From: Roseomonas sp. KE2513
GTDB taxonomy: Bacteria > Pseudomonadota > Alphaproteobacteria > Acetobacterales > Acetobacteraceae
Direction of reading: 5' to 3'
Assembly (NCBI RefSeq): GCF_016107305.1
Contig: NZ_RCVR01000003.1
Coordinates: 124,001 to 188,000 of the forward strand
Length of the DNA stretch: 64,000 bases
This document shows, in pieces, positions 1 to 8,844 of the stretch. The notes below the pieces were generated by a model that had not been told where the DNA came from, searched no databases, and saw nothing but the letters and a program-made list of their open reading frames with translations. Made by a program: the position numbers and the translations under genes. Each line of letters opens with the position of its first letter. Positions within the stretch are counted from its first letter, which is position 1.

Positions 1-763
1 GGTCGCGCGTGATCTTCGCGAAGCCGATGACCTCGCCCGCCTCGTCCCGGATGGCGTCGATCACGACGCCGGCCCAGACCCGGCTGCCATCCTTGCGAAC
101 CCGCCACGCCTCGACCTCGAACCGGCCAGTCGTCCGCGCCTCGGTCAGTGCGCGGGCGGGAAGGCTCGCGGCGCGATCCTCCTCCGTGTAGAAGCGAGAA
201 AAGTGCTCGCCCACGATCTCGTCGGCCTCGTAGCCGTGGATGCGGCGTGCCCCCGCGTTCCAGTTGGCGATCGTGCCGTTGGGGTGGAGCATGAAGATGG
301 CGTAGTCGGTCACGCCCTCGACGAGCAGGCGAAAGCGGCGCTCCGTTTCCACCAGGGCACGCTGCGCCTCGTGCCGGTCGGTCATGTCGCGCGTGATCTT
401 CGCGAAGCCGACGACCTCTCCCGCGGGATCGCGCACGGCGTCGATCACCGCGAGCGCCCAGAACCGGCTGCCATCCTTGCGCAGGCGCCAGCCCTCGGAT
501 TCGAAGCGCCCCACGCGCCGGGCTGTCTCGAGCGCGGTTTCGGGCAGCCCCCGGCGACGGTCCTCCTCCGTGAAGAAGAGAGCGAAGGGCTGCCCGATGA
601 TCTCCTCGGCGCGATAGCCCTTCAGCCGCTCGCCCCCCGGGTTCCAGGTCCGGACGCGACCATCCCGGTCGAGAAGGTAGATCGCGTAGTCCACGACCGC
701 CTCGACCAACAGGCGATAGCTCGCATCGTCTACCGCCGGATCGCGTTCCATTCGCTCGCTCAT
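1..763 (-). CDS. Tandem PAS-domain sensor protein (partial, runs off left edge)
   Basis: The minus strand reads open from an ATG at 763 to the window edge (254 codons). The ATG follows a good ribosome site (GAGGGGA). The visible part is two consecutive PAS domains, roughly residues 12-125 and 135-254, with the same internal landmarks in each: a 'DYAI' strand near the start, 'FTEEDR' or 'YTEEDR' in the middle, 'RKDGSR' and 'GFAKITRD' at the end. The two copies are clearly a recent tandem duplication. PAS domains of this kind bind small ligands or cofactors and usually sit before a histidine kinase, a cyclase or a receiver. The output domain lies outside the window, so kinase activity is only an inference from the family and from the sensor kinase gene just upstream on the same strand. 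Confidence 0.85.
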   Translation of the reverse strand, partial: MSERMERDPAVDDASYRLLVEAVVDYAIYLLDRDGRVRTWNPGGERLKGYRAEEIIGQPFALFFTEEDRRRGLPETALETARRVGRFESEGWRLRKDGSRFWALAVIDAVRDPAGEVVGFAKITRDMTDRHEAQRALVETERRFRLLVEGVTDYAIFMLHPNGTIANWNAGARRIHGYEADEIVGEHFSRFYTEEDRAASLPARALTEARTTGRFEVEAWRVRKDGSRVWAGVVIDAIRDEAGEVIGFAKITRD

Positions 764-1175
764 TCCCCTCCGCTGGCGCCGTTCCACCGGTGCTTCCCGA
801 TCCCGGCAAGCCAAAACCTTGACGTTTCGCAACATCTACCTAGCGCCTGCGGGAAGGAAGGTCTTCACAGCGGATGCTCACAAAGGCGTTGCCGATCCGC
901 CGCGGAATCGCACGAACGGGCCTCTGGCCGCCGAGATTCGCCCCTTGTGCATCCCTGCACGTATCAGGGTTCCCGTCCGGCGCGGGGCGGCGCCGGCGCA
1001 TCCCGGCGCCACCGGCTGCGCGGGGTCACGGCCGGTCGGGGATTCCCAACGCCTCCTCGTCGGGCACGGTGACAAGGCCGCCCGGGCGGCCGAACAAGCG
1101 GGCGGCGGTCCTCGAACTTCCGCACTCCTCGGACCCGAGGCTGCGCCCGGCCGTCGGATCGGTAACCGCCCCAGC
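764..1175. other. Gap between two minus-strand signalling genes
   Basis: About 410 bases between the sensor kinase stop and the PAS gene start. Several overlapping open frames exist here but none has a convincing start, ribosome site or recognisable product. It presumably holds the promoter of the PAS gene. I see no clear promoter hexamers or terminator. Confidence 0.4.
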
Positions 1176-3383
1176 TCACCCCCCGACCGGCCGAAACGGC
1201 ACCACCGTCCTTCCCGCCCCCGGGACCGGCTCGGCCCGCCCGAGACAGGCCTCCACCGCCGCCACCAGCTCCGCCTGCTGGAAGGGCTTGGCCAGCAGCG
1301 GCAGCCCGGAGCCCAGCAGCTCCGCCCGCTCGGCATAGCCGGTCCCCAGCAGCACCGGCAGCCCCGGCCAGAGCCGCCGCAGCTCCGCGCCGAGCTGCAC
1401 GCCGGTCATCCCCGGCATCACCTGGTCCGTCAGCACCATGTCCACCTTGGCGCCCGCACGCAGGATCTCCAGCGCCTGGCGGCCGGAGGAGGCCTCCACC
1501 ACCGCGTGCCCCACGTCCTCTAGCATGGAGCCGGTGCTGGCGAGCACCAGCGGGTCGTCGTCCACCACCATCACCGTCCGCCGCCCGAAGCCCTCCGGCC
1601 GCGGCCGCGCCGCCTCGCTCGCCGACGGCTCGGGCAGGGCGGGCGCCGCCGGCTGCGCCCGCGGCAGCCAGAGCTCGGCGGTCGTGCCCTCCCCGAGGCG
1701 GCTCCGCAGCACCAGCCGCCCGTTCGACTGCGCGGCCAGCCCATAGACCATCGAGAGCCCGAGGCCCGTTCCCTTGCCGATCCCCTTGGTGGTGAAGAAG
1801 GGCTCGACGCAGCGTGCCAGCGTCGCCTCGTCCATCCCCACGCCGTTGTCGGTCACGCCGAGCACCACGTAGTGCCCCTCCGGCAGCTCGCCGCCCTCCT
1901 GCACCCGCTCCTCGCGCGCGAAGATCGTCAGCTGCCCCTGGCTGCCCCCCTGGCCACCTCCCTGGCCGCCCATGGCGTCGCGCGCGTTCATCGCGAGGTT
2001 CAGCAGCGCCAGCTCGAGCTGGTTCGCGTCCACATGCGCGGGCGCGAGGCCGAGCGGGAACTTCGTCTCCACCTTCACCCCGGTACCCAGCGAGCTTCGC
2101 AGCAGGTCCGACATCCCCCGCACCAGCTCCACGAGGTCCACCGCCGCCGGCCGCAGCGCCTGGCCGCGGCTGAAGGCGAGCAGCCGCTGGGTGAGGGAGG
2201 CGCCGCGCTGCGCCCCCTGGAAGGCGTTCTCCAGCAGCCGCGTGGCCCGCTCGTCCCCCGCCGGCAGGCGCTTGCGCAGCAATTGCAGGCTGCCCAGCAC
2301 GGCGGTGAGAAGGTTGTTGAAGTCGTGCGCGATGCCGCCCGTGAGCTGCCCCACCGCCTCCATCTTCTGCGCCTGCCGCACGCGCTGCTCCGCCGCCTCG
2401 CGCTGGCGCGTCTCGCGCCGGAGGTTCTCGAGGGCGGCGCGCAGCCGCCCCATCGCCGCCCGCTCCGCCTGCACCCCGCGCAGCGCCAGCCAGGAGACGA
2501 GCAGCAGCATGAAGGAGGCCGCGCCCGACACCGCGCCGAAGAGCACCATGTTGCCGCGCCAGCGCTGCAGCAGCGCCGCCTTGTCCACCCCCAAGGCGAC
2601 GTAGAGCGGATAGTTCCCGACCCGCCGGTACGCATAGGCGCGCTCCACCCCGTCCGGCGCGGTGACACCGAGGAAGGAGCCGCCGGCGGACTGCGCCGCG
2701 AACTGCCGCAGCAGCCGGCTGTCGGGCGGTAGCCGCGTCGGCGCCGGTTCCTGCTCCGGCACCCGCGCCAGCACCGCGCCGTCCGCCCGCAGCAGCGCCG
2801 CGACCAGCGCGACCTCGGGCGTGGAGGACGCGTAGTAGCGCGTGAAGTATTCCGGGCTGAGCGAGATATGCACGATCCCGTCGAAGTGCCCGTCCTCCGT
2901 CGAGCGCCGCTGGCTGAGCGCGAAGCTCGGCACCCGCGTCGCCCGCCCGAGGAAGCTGGCGCTGACGAAGGGCCCCGCATTGGCCTCCCGCTGCACCTGG
3001 AAGAACTCGCGGCCGGCGATCGACATGCTGGGATCCCAGACCTGGCTGCCCGCCCGCACCATTCCCTGGGCATCCGTCACCCAGATGGACACCACCTGCT
3101 CCAGCGGCGCGATGAGCCCCGCGAGGAAGTCGTTCATGGCGGGGGAGGCGATCTCGTCCCAGCCCATCCCGCGGATCCGGTCGTCCACCCGCCCGAGCAG
3201 CAGCTCGCCCGTCTCGAAGACCTTGCGCGCGTGCTCGTCCATGACGGTCACGGTGCGCACCACGGCCGCCTCGCCCTGGCGCAGCACGTCGGCCCGGTTA
3301 TGCGCCGCCGCCGCCGCGAACAGCCCCAGCGGCATCAGCACCGAGGCCGCGACAAGCACGCGGTGCAGGCGAAGCGAGGGCAT
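1176..3383 (-). CDS. Hybrid sensor histidine kinase with C-terminal receiver
   Basis: A 735-residue membrane sensor kinase. From the N-terminus: a transmembrane helix (about 8-27), a periplasmic sensing region of about 250 residues resembling a Cache-type domain, a second transmembrane helix (about 285-305), a coiled-coil linker, a HisKA dimerisation region with phospho-acceptor His353 in the motif GIAHDFNNLL, and an ATPase domain with the N box (LNLAMNARDAM), a GVGM G1 box and GKGTGLGLSM. A receiver domain follows, with VDDDP and the phospho-acceptor Asp653 in LTDQVMPG. The open frame extends further upstream, but the start at 3383 is chosen because it begins directly before the first membrane helix and follows AAGAG. 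This is the ATP-driven phosphorelay type whose HisKA region resembles FixL/NtrB-like kinases. The ligand and the partner regulator are unknown. It is transcribed toward the PAS gene. Confidence 0.9.
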   Translation of the reverse strand: MPSLRLHRVLVAASVLMPLGLFAAAAAHNRADVLRQGEAAVVRTVTVMDEHARKVFETGELLLGRVDDRIRGMGWDEIASPAMNDFLAGLIAPLEQVVSIWVTDAQGMVRAGSQVWDPSMSIAGREFFQVQREANAGPFVSASFLGRATRVPSFALSQRRSTEDGHFDGIVHISLSPEYFTRYYASSTPEVALVAALLRADGAVLARVPEQEPAPTRLPPDSRLLRQFAAQSAGGSFLGVTAPDGVERAYAYRRVGNYPLYVALGVDKAALLQRWRGNMVLFGAVSGAASFMLLLVSWLALRGVQAERAAMGRLRAALENLRRETRQREAAEQRVRQAQKMEAVGQLTGGIAHDFNNLLTAVLGSLQLLRKRLPAGDERATRLLENAFQGAQRGASLTQRLLAFSRGQALRPAAVDLVELVRGMSDLLRSSLGTGVKVETKFPLGLAPAHVDANQLELALLNLAMNARDAMGGQGGGQGGSQGQLTIFAREERVQEGGELPEGHYVVLGVTDNGVGMDEATLARCVEPFFTTKGIGKGTGLGLSMVYGLAAQSNGRLVLRSRLGEGTTAELWLPRAQPAAPALPEPSASEAARPRPEGFGRRTVMVVDDDPLVLASTGSMLEDVGHAVVEASSGRQALEILRAGAKVDMVLTDQVMPGMTGVQLGAELRRLWPGLPVLLGTGYAERAELLGSGLPLLAKPFQQAELVAAVEACLGRAEPVPGAGRTVVPFRPVGG

Positions 3384-3679
3384 GAGGACTCTTCCACCGG
3401 CACGGCGCCCCCCTGGACCGCCGGCCTTGTTACGACATCTCATCATCGGGGCACCGCCCATCCCCTGCAAGCGAGGATTGCGCCCGCCCGACCGCGCCGA
3501 AAGGGCCGCGCCAACCCCCGGCCGCAGGCCCGGAGATCGATCGGACACAGCACCGAACGGCCGTGAAATGCCCGCGCCCGCCGCCGCCCGCAAGAAGAAA
3601 ACGCCGCCCCGGCCGCCCCCGGGGGCCAAACCCCCCGAGCCCCGCGCGCGTTCCCAGCGAAGCCCGAGGGAACCCCCCC

Positions 3680-4072
3680 ATGTCCAACCCACCCATGTCC
3701 GGCAAGCCCGCGCCCGCCCGCCGCCTCATCTCCGCCGACAAGGTCGAGGGCACCGTCGTCTACAACCGCGCCGGCGAGCACCTCGGCACCATCGACACCC
3801 TGATGATCGACAAGGTCACCGGCCGCGTTGCCTTCGCCGTCATGTCCTACGGCGGCTTCCTCGGCATCGGCGAGAGCCAGCACCCGCTGCCCTGGTCCGT
3901 CCTCACCTACGACACCGACCGCGGCGGCTACGTCGTGGACCTCACCCGCGAACAACTCGCCGCCGCCCCCACCCACGACACCGACGACGAGGAGAACGAC
4001 CTCAGCGACACCCACGGCCGCCGCGTCTACGACTACTACAAGGCCGAACCCTTCTGGCTTGACCCTGGCTGA
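3680..4072 (+). CDS. PRC-barrel domain protein
   Basis: A 130-residue soluble protein with one PRC-barrel domain over about residues 15-85 (KVEGTVVYNRAGEHLGTIDT, then an aromatic strand near LPWSVLTYD). It ends in an acidic and aromatic tail (YDYYKAEPFW). PRC-barrel proteins of this size are common in alphaproteobacteria and are linked to RNA processing or stress and photosynthetic complexes; the role here is unknown. The start at 3680 is preceded by GAGGG; a second ATG at 3695 is possible. The roughly 300 bases before it, shared with the divergent sensor kinase, must hold both promoters. Codons end mostly in C, like all genes up to trmB. Confidence 0.85.
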   Translation: MSNPPMSGKPAPARRLISADKVEGTVVYNRAGEHLGTIDTLMIDKVTGRVAFAVMSYGGFLGIGESQHPLPWSVLTYDTDRGGYVVDLTREQLAAAPTHDTDDEENDLSDTHGRRVYDYYKAEPFWLDPG

Positions 4073-4139
4073 CCCCCTTCCCCCCGCGGCCCTTCCGCCC
4101 GAAAACCCCCTCACCAAACCTCAAGGGGGGCACGACGCC

Positions 4140-4892
4140 ATGGCCAAGATCGGCATCCTCGGCATCTCCGGCCGCATGGGCCAGCTCCTGGCGGAGGAAG
4201 TAACGGCCGCCGGCGCCACCCTCGCCGGCGGCACCGCCCGCCGCGGCGACCAGTGGCCGAGCGACCCCAACGCCCTCGCCCGCGTCAGCGACGCCCTCAT
4301 CGACTTCACCACCGCCGACGCCGCCCCCGCCCACATCCAGGCGGCGGCATCGGCCCGCAAGCCCTTCATCCTCGGCACCTCCGGCCTCGACCGCGCCCAG
4401 GAAGCCGCCCTCCACGAGGCCGCGAAGATCATCCCCATCGTCTACGCCGCCAACTTCGCCCCCGGCGTGAACCTCCTCCTCGCCCTCGCCGAGCGCATGG
4501 CCGCCGCCCTGCCCGGCGAAACCTACGACGCCGAAATCCTCGAGACCCACCACCGCCAGAAGATCGACGCCCCCTCCGGCACCGCCCTTGCCCTCGGCCG
4601 CGCCGTCGCCGCCGGCCGCCACACCACCCTCGAGAAGGCCGGCATCGAATCCGGCCGCCACGGCCACACCGGCGCCCGAAAGCCCGGCGCCATCGGCTTC
4701 GCCGCCCTCCGCGCCGGCCAGGTCGTCGGCGAGCACACCCTCCTCTTCGCCTCCGGGGAGGAACACATCGCCCTCACCCACCGCTCCTTCGACCGCCGCG
4801 TCTACGCCACCGGCGCCGTCCGCGCCGCCCTCTGGGCCCTCAAGCAGCCCCCCGGCCTCTACGGAATGAAGCACGTCCTCAACATGGCCTGA
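4140..4892 (+). CDS. dapB: 4-hydroxy-tetrahydrodipicolinate reductase
   Basis: A 250-residue enzyme of the diaminopimelate/lysine pathway that reduces hydroxy-tetrahydrodipicolinate with NAD(P)H in the cytoplasm. The N-terminal nucleotide-binding motif GISGRMGQ, the signature ETHHRQKIDAPSGTA with the catalytic His and Lys, and the NFAPGVNLL segment identify the family. It is slightly shorter than the usual 265-270 residues. The start at 4140 follows a strong AAGGGGGG ribosome site. The next gene starts 14 bases after the stop, so the two are probably co-transcribed. Confidence 0.96.
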   Translation: MAKIGILGISGRMGQLLAEEVTAAGATLAGGTARRGDQWPSDPNALARVSDALIDFTTADAAPAHIQAAASARKPFILGTSGLDRAQEAALHEAAKIIPIVYAANFAPGVNLLLALAERMAAALPGETYDAEILETHHRQKIDAPSGTALALGRAVAAGRHTTLEKAGIESGRHGHTGARKPGAIGFAALRAGQVVGEHTLLFASGEEHIALTHRSFDRRVYATGAVRAALWALKQPPGLYGMKHVLNMA

Positions 4893-4906
4893 GCCTGGCC
4901 ACGCCG

Positions 4907-5470
4907 ATGGACTTCGCCCGCCACAACCCGCACCTCTTCCACGTCACCCACCGAACGGCCCTCCCCAGCATCCAGGCCCACGGCCTCCTCCCCACCGCCA
5001 GCCTCGCGACCGGCACCCCCACCACCGAGAACCGCGAGGCCTGGACCCCCACCCCGGCGCCCGACGGCAGCACCGCTTGGCTCCGCTGGCAGAACATGCC
5101 CGAAGCCCCCATCGCCGCGCGCCTCCACCCCGCCATCCCCCCGGCGGCCTGGCGCCTCTTCATCAACAGCATGGTCTTCCTCTTCGCCAGCGAGGCCGAC
5201 GCCCGCCGCCTCGCCGCCAGCCCCCGCGACACCGAGAGGGACCAGATCACCCTCCGCTTCGAGACCGCCGCCCTCCTCGACGCCGGCTGCGCCCTCCTCA
5301 CCTGCCGCTGGAACAACGGCTACCTCGACCGCAGCCCCGCCACCGCGCGCCGCCTCCGCCGCTACGACGACTACCGCCCCGCCGCCCTCTGGCACCGCGG
5401 CGAACCCCTCGGCGAGATCACGGCCTTCGGCGGAATCCCCGCCGGCATCCCCTTCGAACCCCTGGCCTGA
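4907..5470 (+). CDS. DUF7002-like protein of unknown function
   Basis: A 187-residue soluble protein. The N-terminus (HLFHVTHRTALPSIQAHGLL) and the middle (INSMVFLFASEADARRL) resemble the DUF7002 family, whose fold is thought to be related to ADP-ribosyltransferase-like or RES-like domains. That relationship is recalled, not computed. No signal peptide or membrane helix is seen. It starts 14 bases after dapB and is probably in the same transcript, although no functional link to lysine synthesis is evident. It could also be an unrelated conserved hypothetical. Confidence 0.65.
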   Translation: MDFARHNPHLFHVTHRTALPSIQAHGLLPTASLATGTPTTENREAWTPTPAPDGSTAWLRWQNMPEAPIAARLHPAIPPAAWRLFINSMVFLFASEADARRLAASPRDTERDQITLRFETAALLDAGCALLTCRWNNGYLDRSPATARRLRRYDDYRPAALWHRGEPLGEITAFGGIPAGIPFEPLA

Positions 5471-5589
5471 CGGCCCGACTTTTCAGAATGAAACACCCGC
5501 CCGACAAGGCGTAACCCCCGCAGCCACCCGCCCCGGCACCGCGTTCCGTCCCCGGCCCCCACAACGGCCCCCGGACGGAACCCCCCACC

Positions 5590-6168
5590 ATGACCCACCA
5601 CACCCGCCGCACCCTCGCGACCCGCCTCCTCCCCGCCGCCGCCCTCACCCTCGCGGCAGGCACCCCGCTCCTCCGCCCCACCCTCGCGCAAGCCGCCACC
5701 CGCACCGAAATCGACGCGGACGTCGCCGCCGCCCTCACGCGCCTCCAGAACCTCCCCCAGCCCCGCGCCCTCTTCGCCCAGGCCCGCGCCACCCTCATCT
5801 TCCCGCGCATCATCCAGGGCGGCTTCGTCGTCGGCGGCCAGTACGGGGAGGGCGCCCTCCTCGAAGGCGGCACCACCCGCGGCTACTTCAACATCGCCGG
5901 CGCCTCCTTCGGCCTCCTCATCGGCGCCCAGGCCTCCGGCCTCGCCATGTTCTTCATGACCCAGGAAGCCCTCCGCGCCCTCATGAACGCCGAAGGCTGG
6001 GAAATCGGCACCGGCCCCACCGTCGTCGTGCTGGACCGCGGCGCCCAGATCAACGCCACCTCCACCACCCTCCGCGAGCCCGTCTACGCCGTCACCTTCA
6101 ACCAGGAAGGCCTCATGGCCTCCATCGCCCTCAACGGCACCAAGATCACCCAGATCCGGCCGTCCTAA
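5590..6168 (+). CDS. YSC84/SYLF-domain lipid-binding protein, exported
   Basis: A 192-residue protein with a Sec or Tat-like signal (THHTRRTLATRLLP followed by an Ala/Leu-rich stretch, cleavage near AQA). The SYLF domain fills the rest: ATLIFPRIIQGGFVVGGQYG, GYFNIAGASFGLLIGAQ and the final VTFNQEGLMASIALNGTKI strands. The family binds phosphoinositides in eukaryotes. In bacteria it is periplasmic with unclear function, often called lipid-binding SYLF or twin-arginine signal protein. The stop is followed directly by an R2 repeat that probably ends the transcript. Confidence 0.88.
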   Translation: MTHHTRRTLATRLLPAAALTLAAGTPLLRPTLAQAATRTEIDADVAAALTRLQNLPQPRALFAQARATLIFPRIIQGGFVVGGQYGEGALLEGGTTRGYFNIAGASFGLLIGAQASGLAMFFMTQEALRALMNAEGWEIGTGPTVVVLDRGAQINATSTTLREPVYAVTFNQEGLMASIALNGTKITQIRPS

Positions 6169-6169
6169 A

Positions 6170-6256
6170 GGCCGGCTCTGGCGGCCCGGGGAGGCGCCGC
6201 CTCCCCGATACCCCTCCGCCGGGGGGTGGACGCACCCCCCGGACCCCGCGATCTAA
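6170..6256 (+). repeat. R2 intergenic repeat, copy 1
   Basis: Begins one base after the SYLF stop. It contains a perfect hairpin (GGGGAGGC / GCCTCCCC), then CTCCGCCGGGG, a C-run segment and the end motif ACCCCGCGATCT. The same ordered modules follow the mscS-type gene at 32073-32160. It probably acts at transcript 3' ends. Confidence 0.6.
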
Positions 6257-6263
6257 TAGCGGG

Positions 6264-7310
6264 ATGGAAAACGTCCTCACCGTCCCCGCGGAATTGCTGC
6301 ACAAGCAGCTCACCACGGTCTTCACCACCTGGGGCATGAACCCCGACGACGCGAACACCGCCGCCACCATCATGGTCGAAACCGACCTCTCCGGCGTCGA
6401 TTCCCACGGCGTCGGCATGCTCCCCTTCTACCAGATCGCCGTCCGCGAGGGCCGCCTCCACCCCCGCGCCACCCCCACCATCGCCCACGACCGCGGCCCC
6501 GCCGCCCTCATCGACGCCCACCACTGCATCGGGCACGTCGCGGCCAACCTCGCCAACAACACCGCCATCGCCAAGGCCAAGGAACACGGCATCGGCGTCA
6601 CCGCCGTCACCAACTCCACCCACTACGGCGCCGCCGGCTGGTACGCCCGCAAGGCCGCCGAAAACGGCCTCATCGGCATCTCCCTCACCAACTCGCCCCC
6701 CCTCCTGGTCCCCGTCCGCGGGAAGGACCCGGCCCTCGGCACCAACCCCATCGCCTTCGCCGCCCCCACGAACGACAAGGCCCGCCCCGTCCTGCTGGAC
6801 ATGGCCACCACGACAGTCGCCTACGGCAAGGTCTCCATCGCCCGCCGCGCCGGCAAACCCATCCCCCCGGGCTGGGCCCTCAACCCCGAAGGCCTCCCCG
6901 AGACCGACAGCGCCGTCGCCGCCGCTGCCCGCCGCCTCGCCCCCCTCGGCGGCACGCGCGAGCAGGGCGCCCACAAGGGCTACGGCCTGGCCCTGATGGT
7001 CGAAATCCTCTGCTCCACCCTCACCGGCGCCCGCATCGGCAAGAACGAGACTGGCCACTTCTTCCTCGCCCTCGACCCCAGCGCCTTCCGCGACGCCGAG
7101 GGCTTCTCCGCCGACCTCGACGACCTCCTCGGCCGCCTGCGCGCCAACACCCCCCTCGACCCTGCCCAGCCCGTCCTCATTCCCGGCGACCCCGAGCACG
7201 ACATGACCATCCGCCGCCAGCGGGAGGGAATCCCGCTGGTGCCGACGCTGGTGGAGGAGGTGAGGGGGGTTTGTGCGGAGAGTGGGGCGGCATTTTTGCT
7301 GACGCAGTGA
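6264..7310 (+). CDS. Ldh_2 family malate/L-lactate-type dehydrogenase
   Basis: A 348-residue NAD(P)-dependent oxidoreductase of the YbiC/YlbC/YiaK family, which is unrelated to classical Rossmann lactate dehydrogenases. Signatures seen: TDLSGVDSHGVGML near residue 40, the catalytic His region STHYGAAGWYA, LTNSPPLLVPVRG and GTNPIAFAAP, and HKGYGLALMVEIL near residue 240. Family members act on malate, lactate, sulfolactate, ureidoglycolate or diketogulonate; the substrate cannot be read from sequence. The end of the gene changes codon style (gggggg, ttttt) just before the AT-rich island, so the island joined close behind its stop. Confidence 0.9.
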   Translation: MENVLTVPAELLHKQLTTVFTTWGMNPDDANTAATIMVETDLSGVDSHGVGMLPFYQIAVREGRLHPRATPTIAHDRGPAALIDAHHCIGHVAANLANNTAIAKAKEHGIGVTAVTNSTHYGAAGWYARKAAENGLIGISLTNSPPLLVPVRGKDPALGTNPIAFAAPTNDKARPVLLDMATTTVAYGKVSIARRAGKPIPPGWALNPEGLPETDSAVAAAARRLAPLGGTREQGAHKGYGLALMVEILCSTLTGARIGKNETGHFFLALDPSAFRDAEGFSADLDDLLGRLRANTPLDPAQPVLIPGDPEHDMTIRRQREGIPLVPTLVEEVRGVCAESGAAFLLTQ

Positions 7311-7346
7311 GGGTCTATTTTCGTCACATGTTACGCGTGTGTGCTA

Positions 7347-7373
7347 TGTCGCTTTTAATTAGTCTGGGCGACA
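7347..7373. promoter_or_regulatory. Inverted repeat in leader of the TIR/SLATT pair
   Basis: TGTCGC (7347-7352) and GCGACA (7368-7373) form an inverted repeat with a 15-base AT-rich spacer, upstream of the island genes. It could be an operator, or chance. Confidence 0.25.
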
Positions 7374-7483
7374 AGTGTTTTTCGGTCTACGGCGTGAAAC
7401 GCTGTCGCGGATCCCTTCAAAGACCGGTGCTGTTTATCTAGAGTTAGTCATCAAATCGGCCGATCGGCAGGAAAGAAGAGCAT

Positions 7484-7981
7484 ATGAGTTATCGAAATAA
7501 GACCTACGTCATTTTCGATGGTGATAACGATATGTGGGCATATGCCTATATGCTCGGCTGGAAAAATAACGAGCATATTGAATTCGATTTCTATAATGCC
7601 CACGACCTCAAAAAGATTGCTGCTGACGCATCCGAGCAAACAGTAAAAAGGATACTTAAAGAGCGGCTAAATAACACCAAGCAGGCAATCGTCGTAGTGG
7701 GCGAGGCGACAAAAAATTTATATCGATTTGTGCGATGGGAAATTGAGAGCTGCCAGACCATGGGGATCCCCATCGTCGTTGCTAATCTTAATGGCAAACG
7801 CCAGCTTGATGAAGTCCTTTGCCCCCCGCTTATACGCGGAACCGCAGCGATCCATGTGGCGTTCAAAGCAAAGATTATCCAAAAAGCACTCGATGAATTT
7901 TGCGAAAACTATGCGGCAAAATATAAATACGGTGCTGACTGGAGGTTTGAGGACAATGTATACAAGAGCTTGGGGCTGTGA
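7484..7981 (+). CDS. ThsB/MTH538-type TIR-like domain protein (DUF1863)
   Basis: A 165-residue soluble protein. The N-terminal strand TYVIFDGDNDMWAYAYMLGW, the NAHDLKK segment, KERLNNTKQAIVVVGEATK, RWEIESC and PIVVANLNGKR are the hallmark blocks of the TIR-like family to which the Thoeris ThsB sensors belong. In Thoeris, ThsB senses phage and makes a cyclic ADP-ribose signal. Whether this branch makes a signal nucleotide or degrades NAD is unknown. The start has a clear AGGAAAG site. The gene is much richer in A and T than its neighbours and uses AAA, AAT and ATT codons freely, a sign of transfer. Its stop overlaps the next start by four bases (GTGA), so the two products are made together. 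No ThsA (SIR2 or Macro-SLOG effector) is nearby. Confidence 0.88.
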   Translation: MSYRNKTYVIFDGDNDMWAYAYMLGWKNNEHIEFDFYNAHDLKKIAADASEQTVKRILKERLNNTKQAIVVVGEATKNLYRFVRWEIESCQTMGIPIVVANLNGKRQLDEVLCPPLIRGTAAIHVAFKAKIIQKALDEFCENYAAKYKYGADWRFEDNVYKSLGL

Positions 7982-8844
7982 AGGAGTCTGAGTTTCCCGC
8001 CCTGTACGGGGACGCTAATGCCTTATCGATAAATGCTCAAAAGCAGTTCTTTACTGCGCTGGCCGGAAATCTATCCTGCTTAATCTTTGCTTCCGCCCTT
8101 TCCGTTGCAAACTTGCCAAATATTTGGTTCGCCGGACTCCAGGTTGTCACTTTACTTATTGGGCTTGGTCTGACAATTTTTTTGGCTGCTAAAAAGCCGC
8201 AGCAGTCGTGGTACGGTGCGCGCGCTCTAGCCGAATCAGTAAAGACGGTAACTTGGCGTTACATGATGCGCGCGGAACCCTACGACATCGATGATGCCAA
8301 TGCGCGATACCATTTCACAAAAACTCTGAAGAAAATTCTGGATGCTAATCAGCAGGTGATAGCTCAAGCGATGGATACACTGATAACTGACCAGATCACC
8401 CTGAAAATGGAGGAGATTAGATCGTCGGGGTTGAAAGAACGACAGCAGTTCTACAAAGAATTTCGAATTTCTGAACAGCAAGAGTGGTATCGCAGAAAAG
8501 GACGAACAAACAGCAGAAATTCTAAACGCTGGTTCGTGGCACTGATCATCATAAACTCCTTGGCCATTCTTTGGTCTTTGGGTAAAATGATCTACCCTTC
8601 ACAAGAACATTGGCCAACCGACATATTTGTTACCGCAGCAGGATCAGTCATGGCTTGGTTGCAAACTAAGCGTTATCAAGAACTAGCTGCCTCTTACACG
8701 CTCACGGCACACGAAATTGGTTTACTGCGATTGGAGCAACCGAACAGCCTAGACGAGAATGCTCACTCAATTTTTGTTAGCGACGCCGAAAACGCATTTT
8801 CACGCGAACACACACAGTGGCAAGCGCGTCGAGACAAAGATTAG
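7978..8844 (+). CDS. SLATT/DUF4231-type multi-helix membrane protein, predicted effector
   Basis: A 288-residue membrane protein starting at GTG, coupled to the TIR-like gene. Two hydrophobic helices lie at about 24-45 and 50-71, followed by SWYGARALAESVKTVTWRYM, the signature of the SLATT (SMODS and SLOG associating two-TM) family. A second helix pair lies at about 186-207 and 213-229, with YTLTAHEIGLL after it, so the protein looks like two SLATT units in tandem, as in DUF4231 proteins. SLATT proteins are predicted pore-forming effectors that respond to nucleotide signals made by a partner gene. Here the partner would be the TIR-like protein. The pairing and the function as abortive-infection effector are inference. 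AT-rich codon use matches the upstream gene. Confidence 0.85.
   Translation: MKESEFPALYGDANALSINAQKQFFTALAGNLSCLIFASALSVANLPNIWFAGLQVVTLLIGLGLTIFLAAKKPQQSWYGARALAESVKTVTWRYMMRAEPYDIDDANARYHFTKTLKKILDANQQVIAQAMDTLITDQITLKMEEIRSSGLKERQQFYKEFRISEQQEWYRRKGRTNSRNSKRWFVALIIINSLAILWSLGKMIYPSQEHWPTDIFVTAAGSVMAWLQTKRYQELAASYTLTAHEIGLLRLEQPNSLDENAHSIFVSDAENAFSREHTQWQARRDKD

Noticed and set aside
7484-8844. Canonical Thoeris system
   Set aside because: Only the ThsB-like half is present. The partner is a SLATT membrane protein, not a SIR2 or SLOG-domain ThsA, so it should not be called Thoeris.
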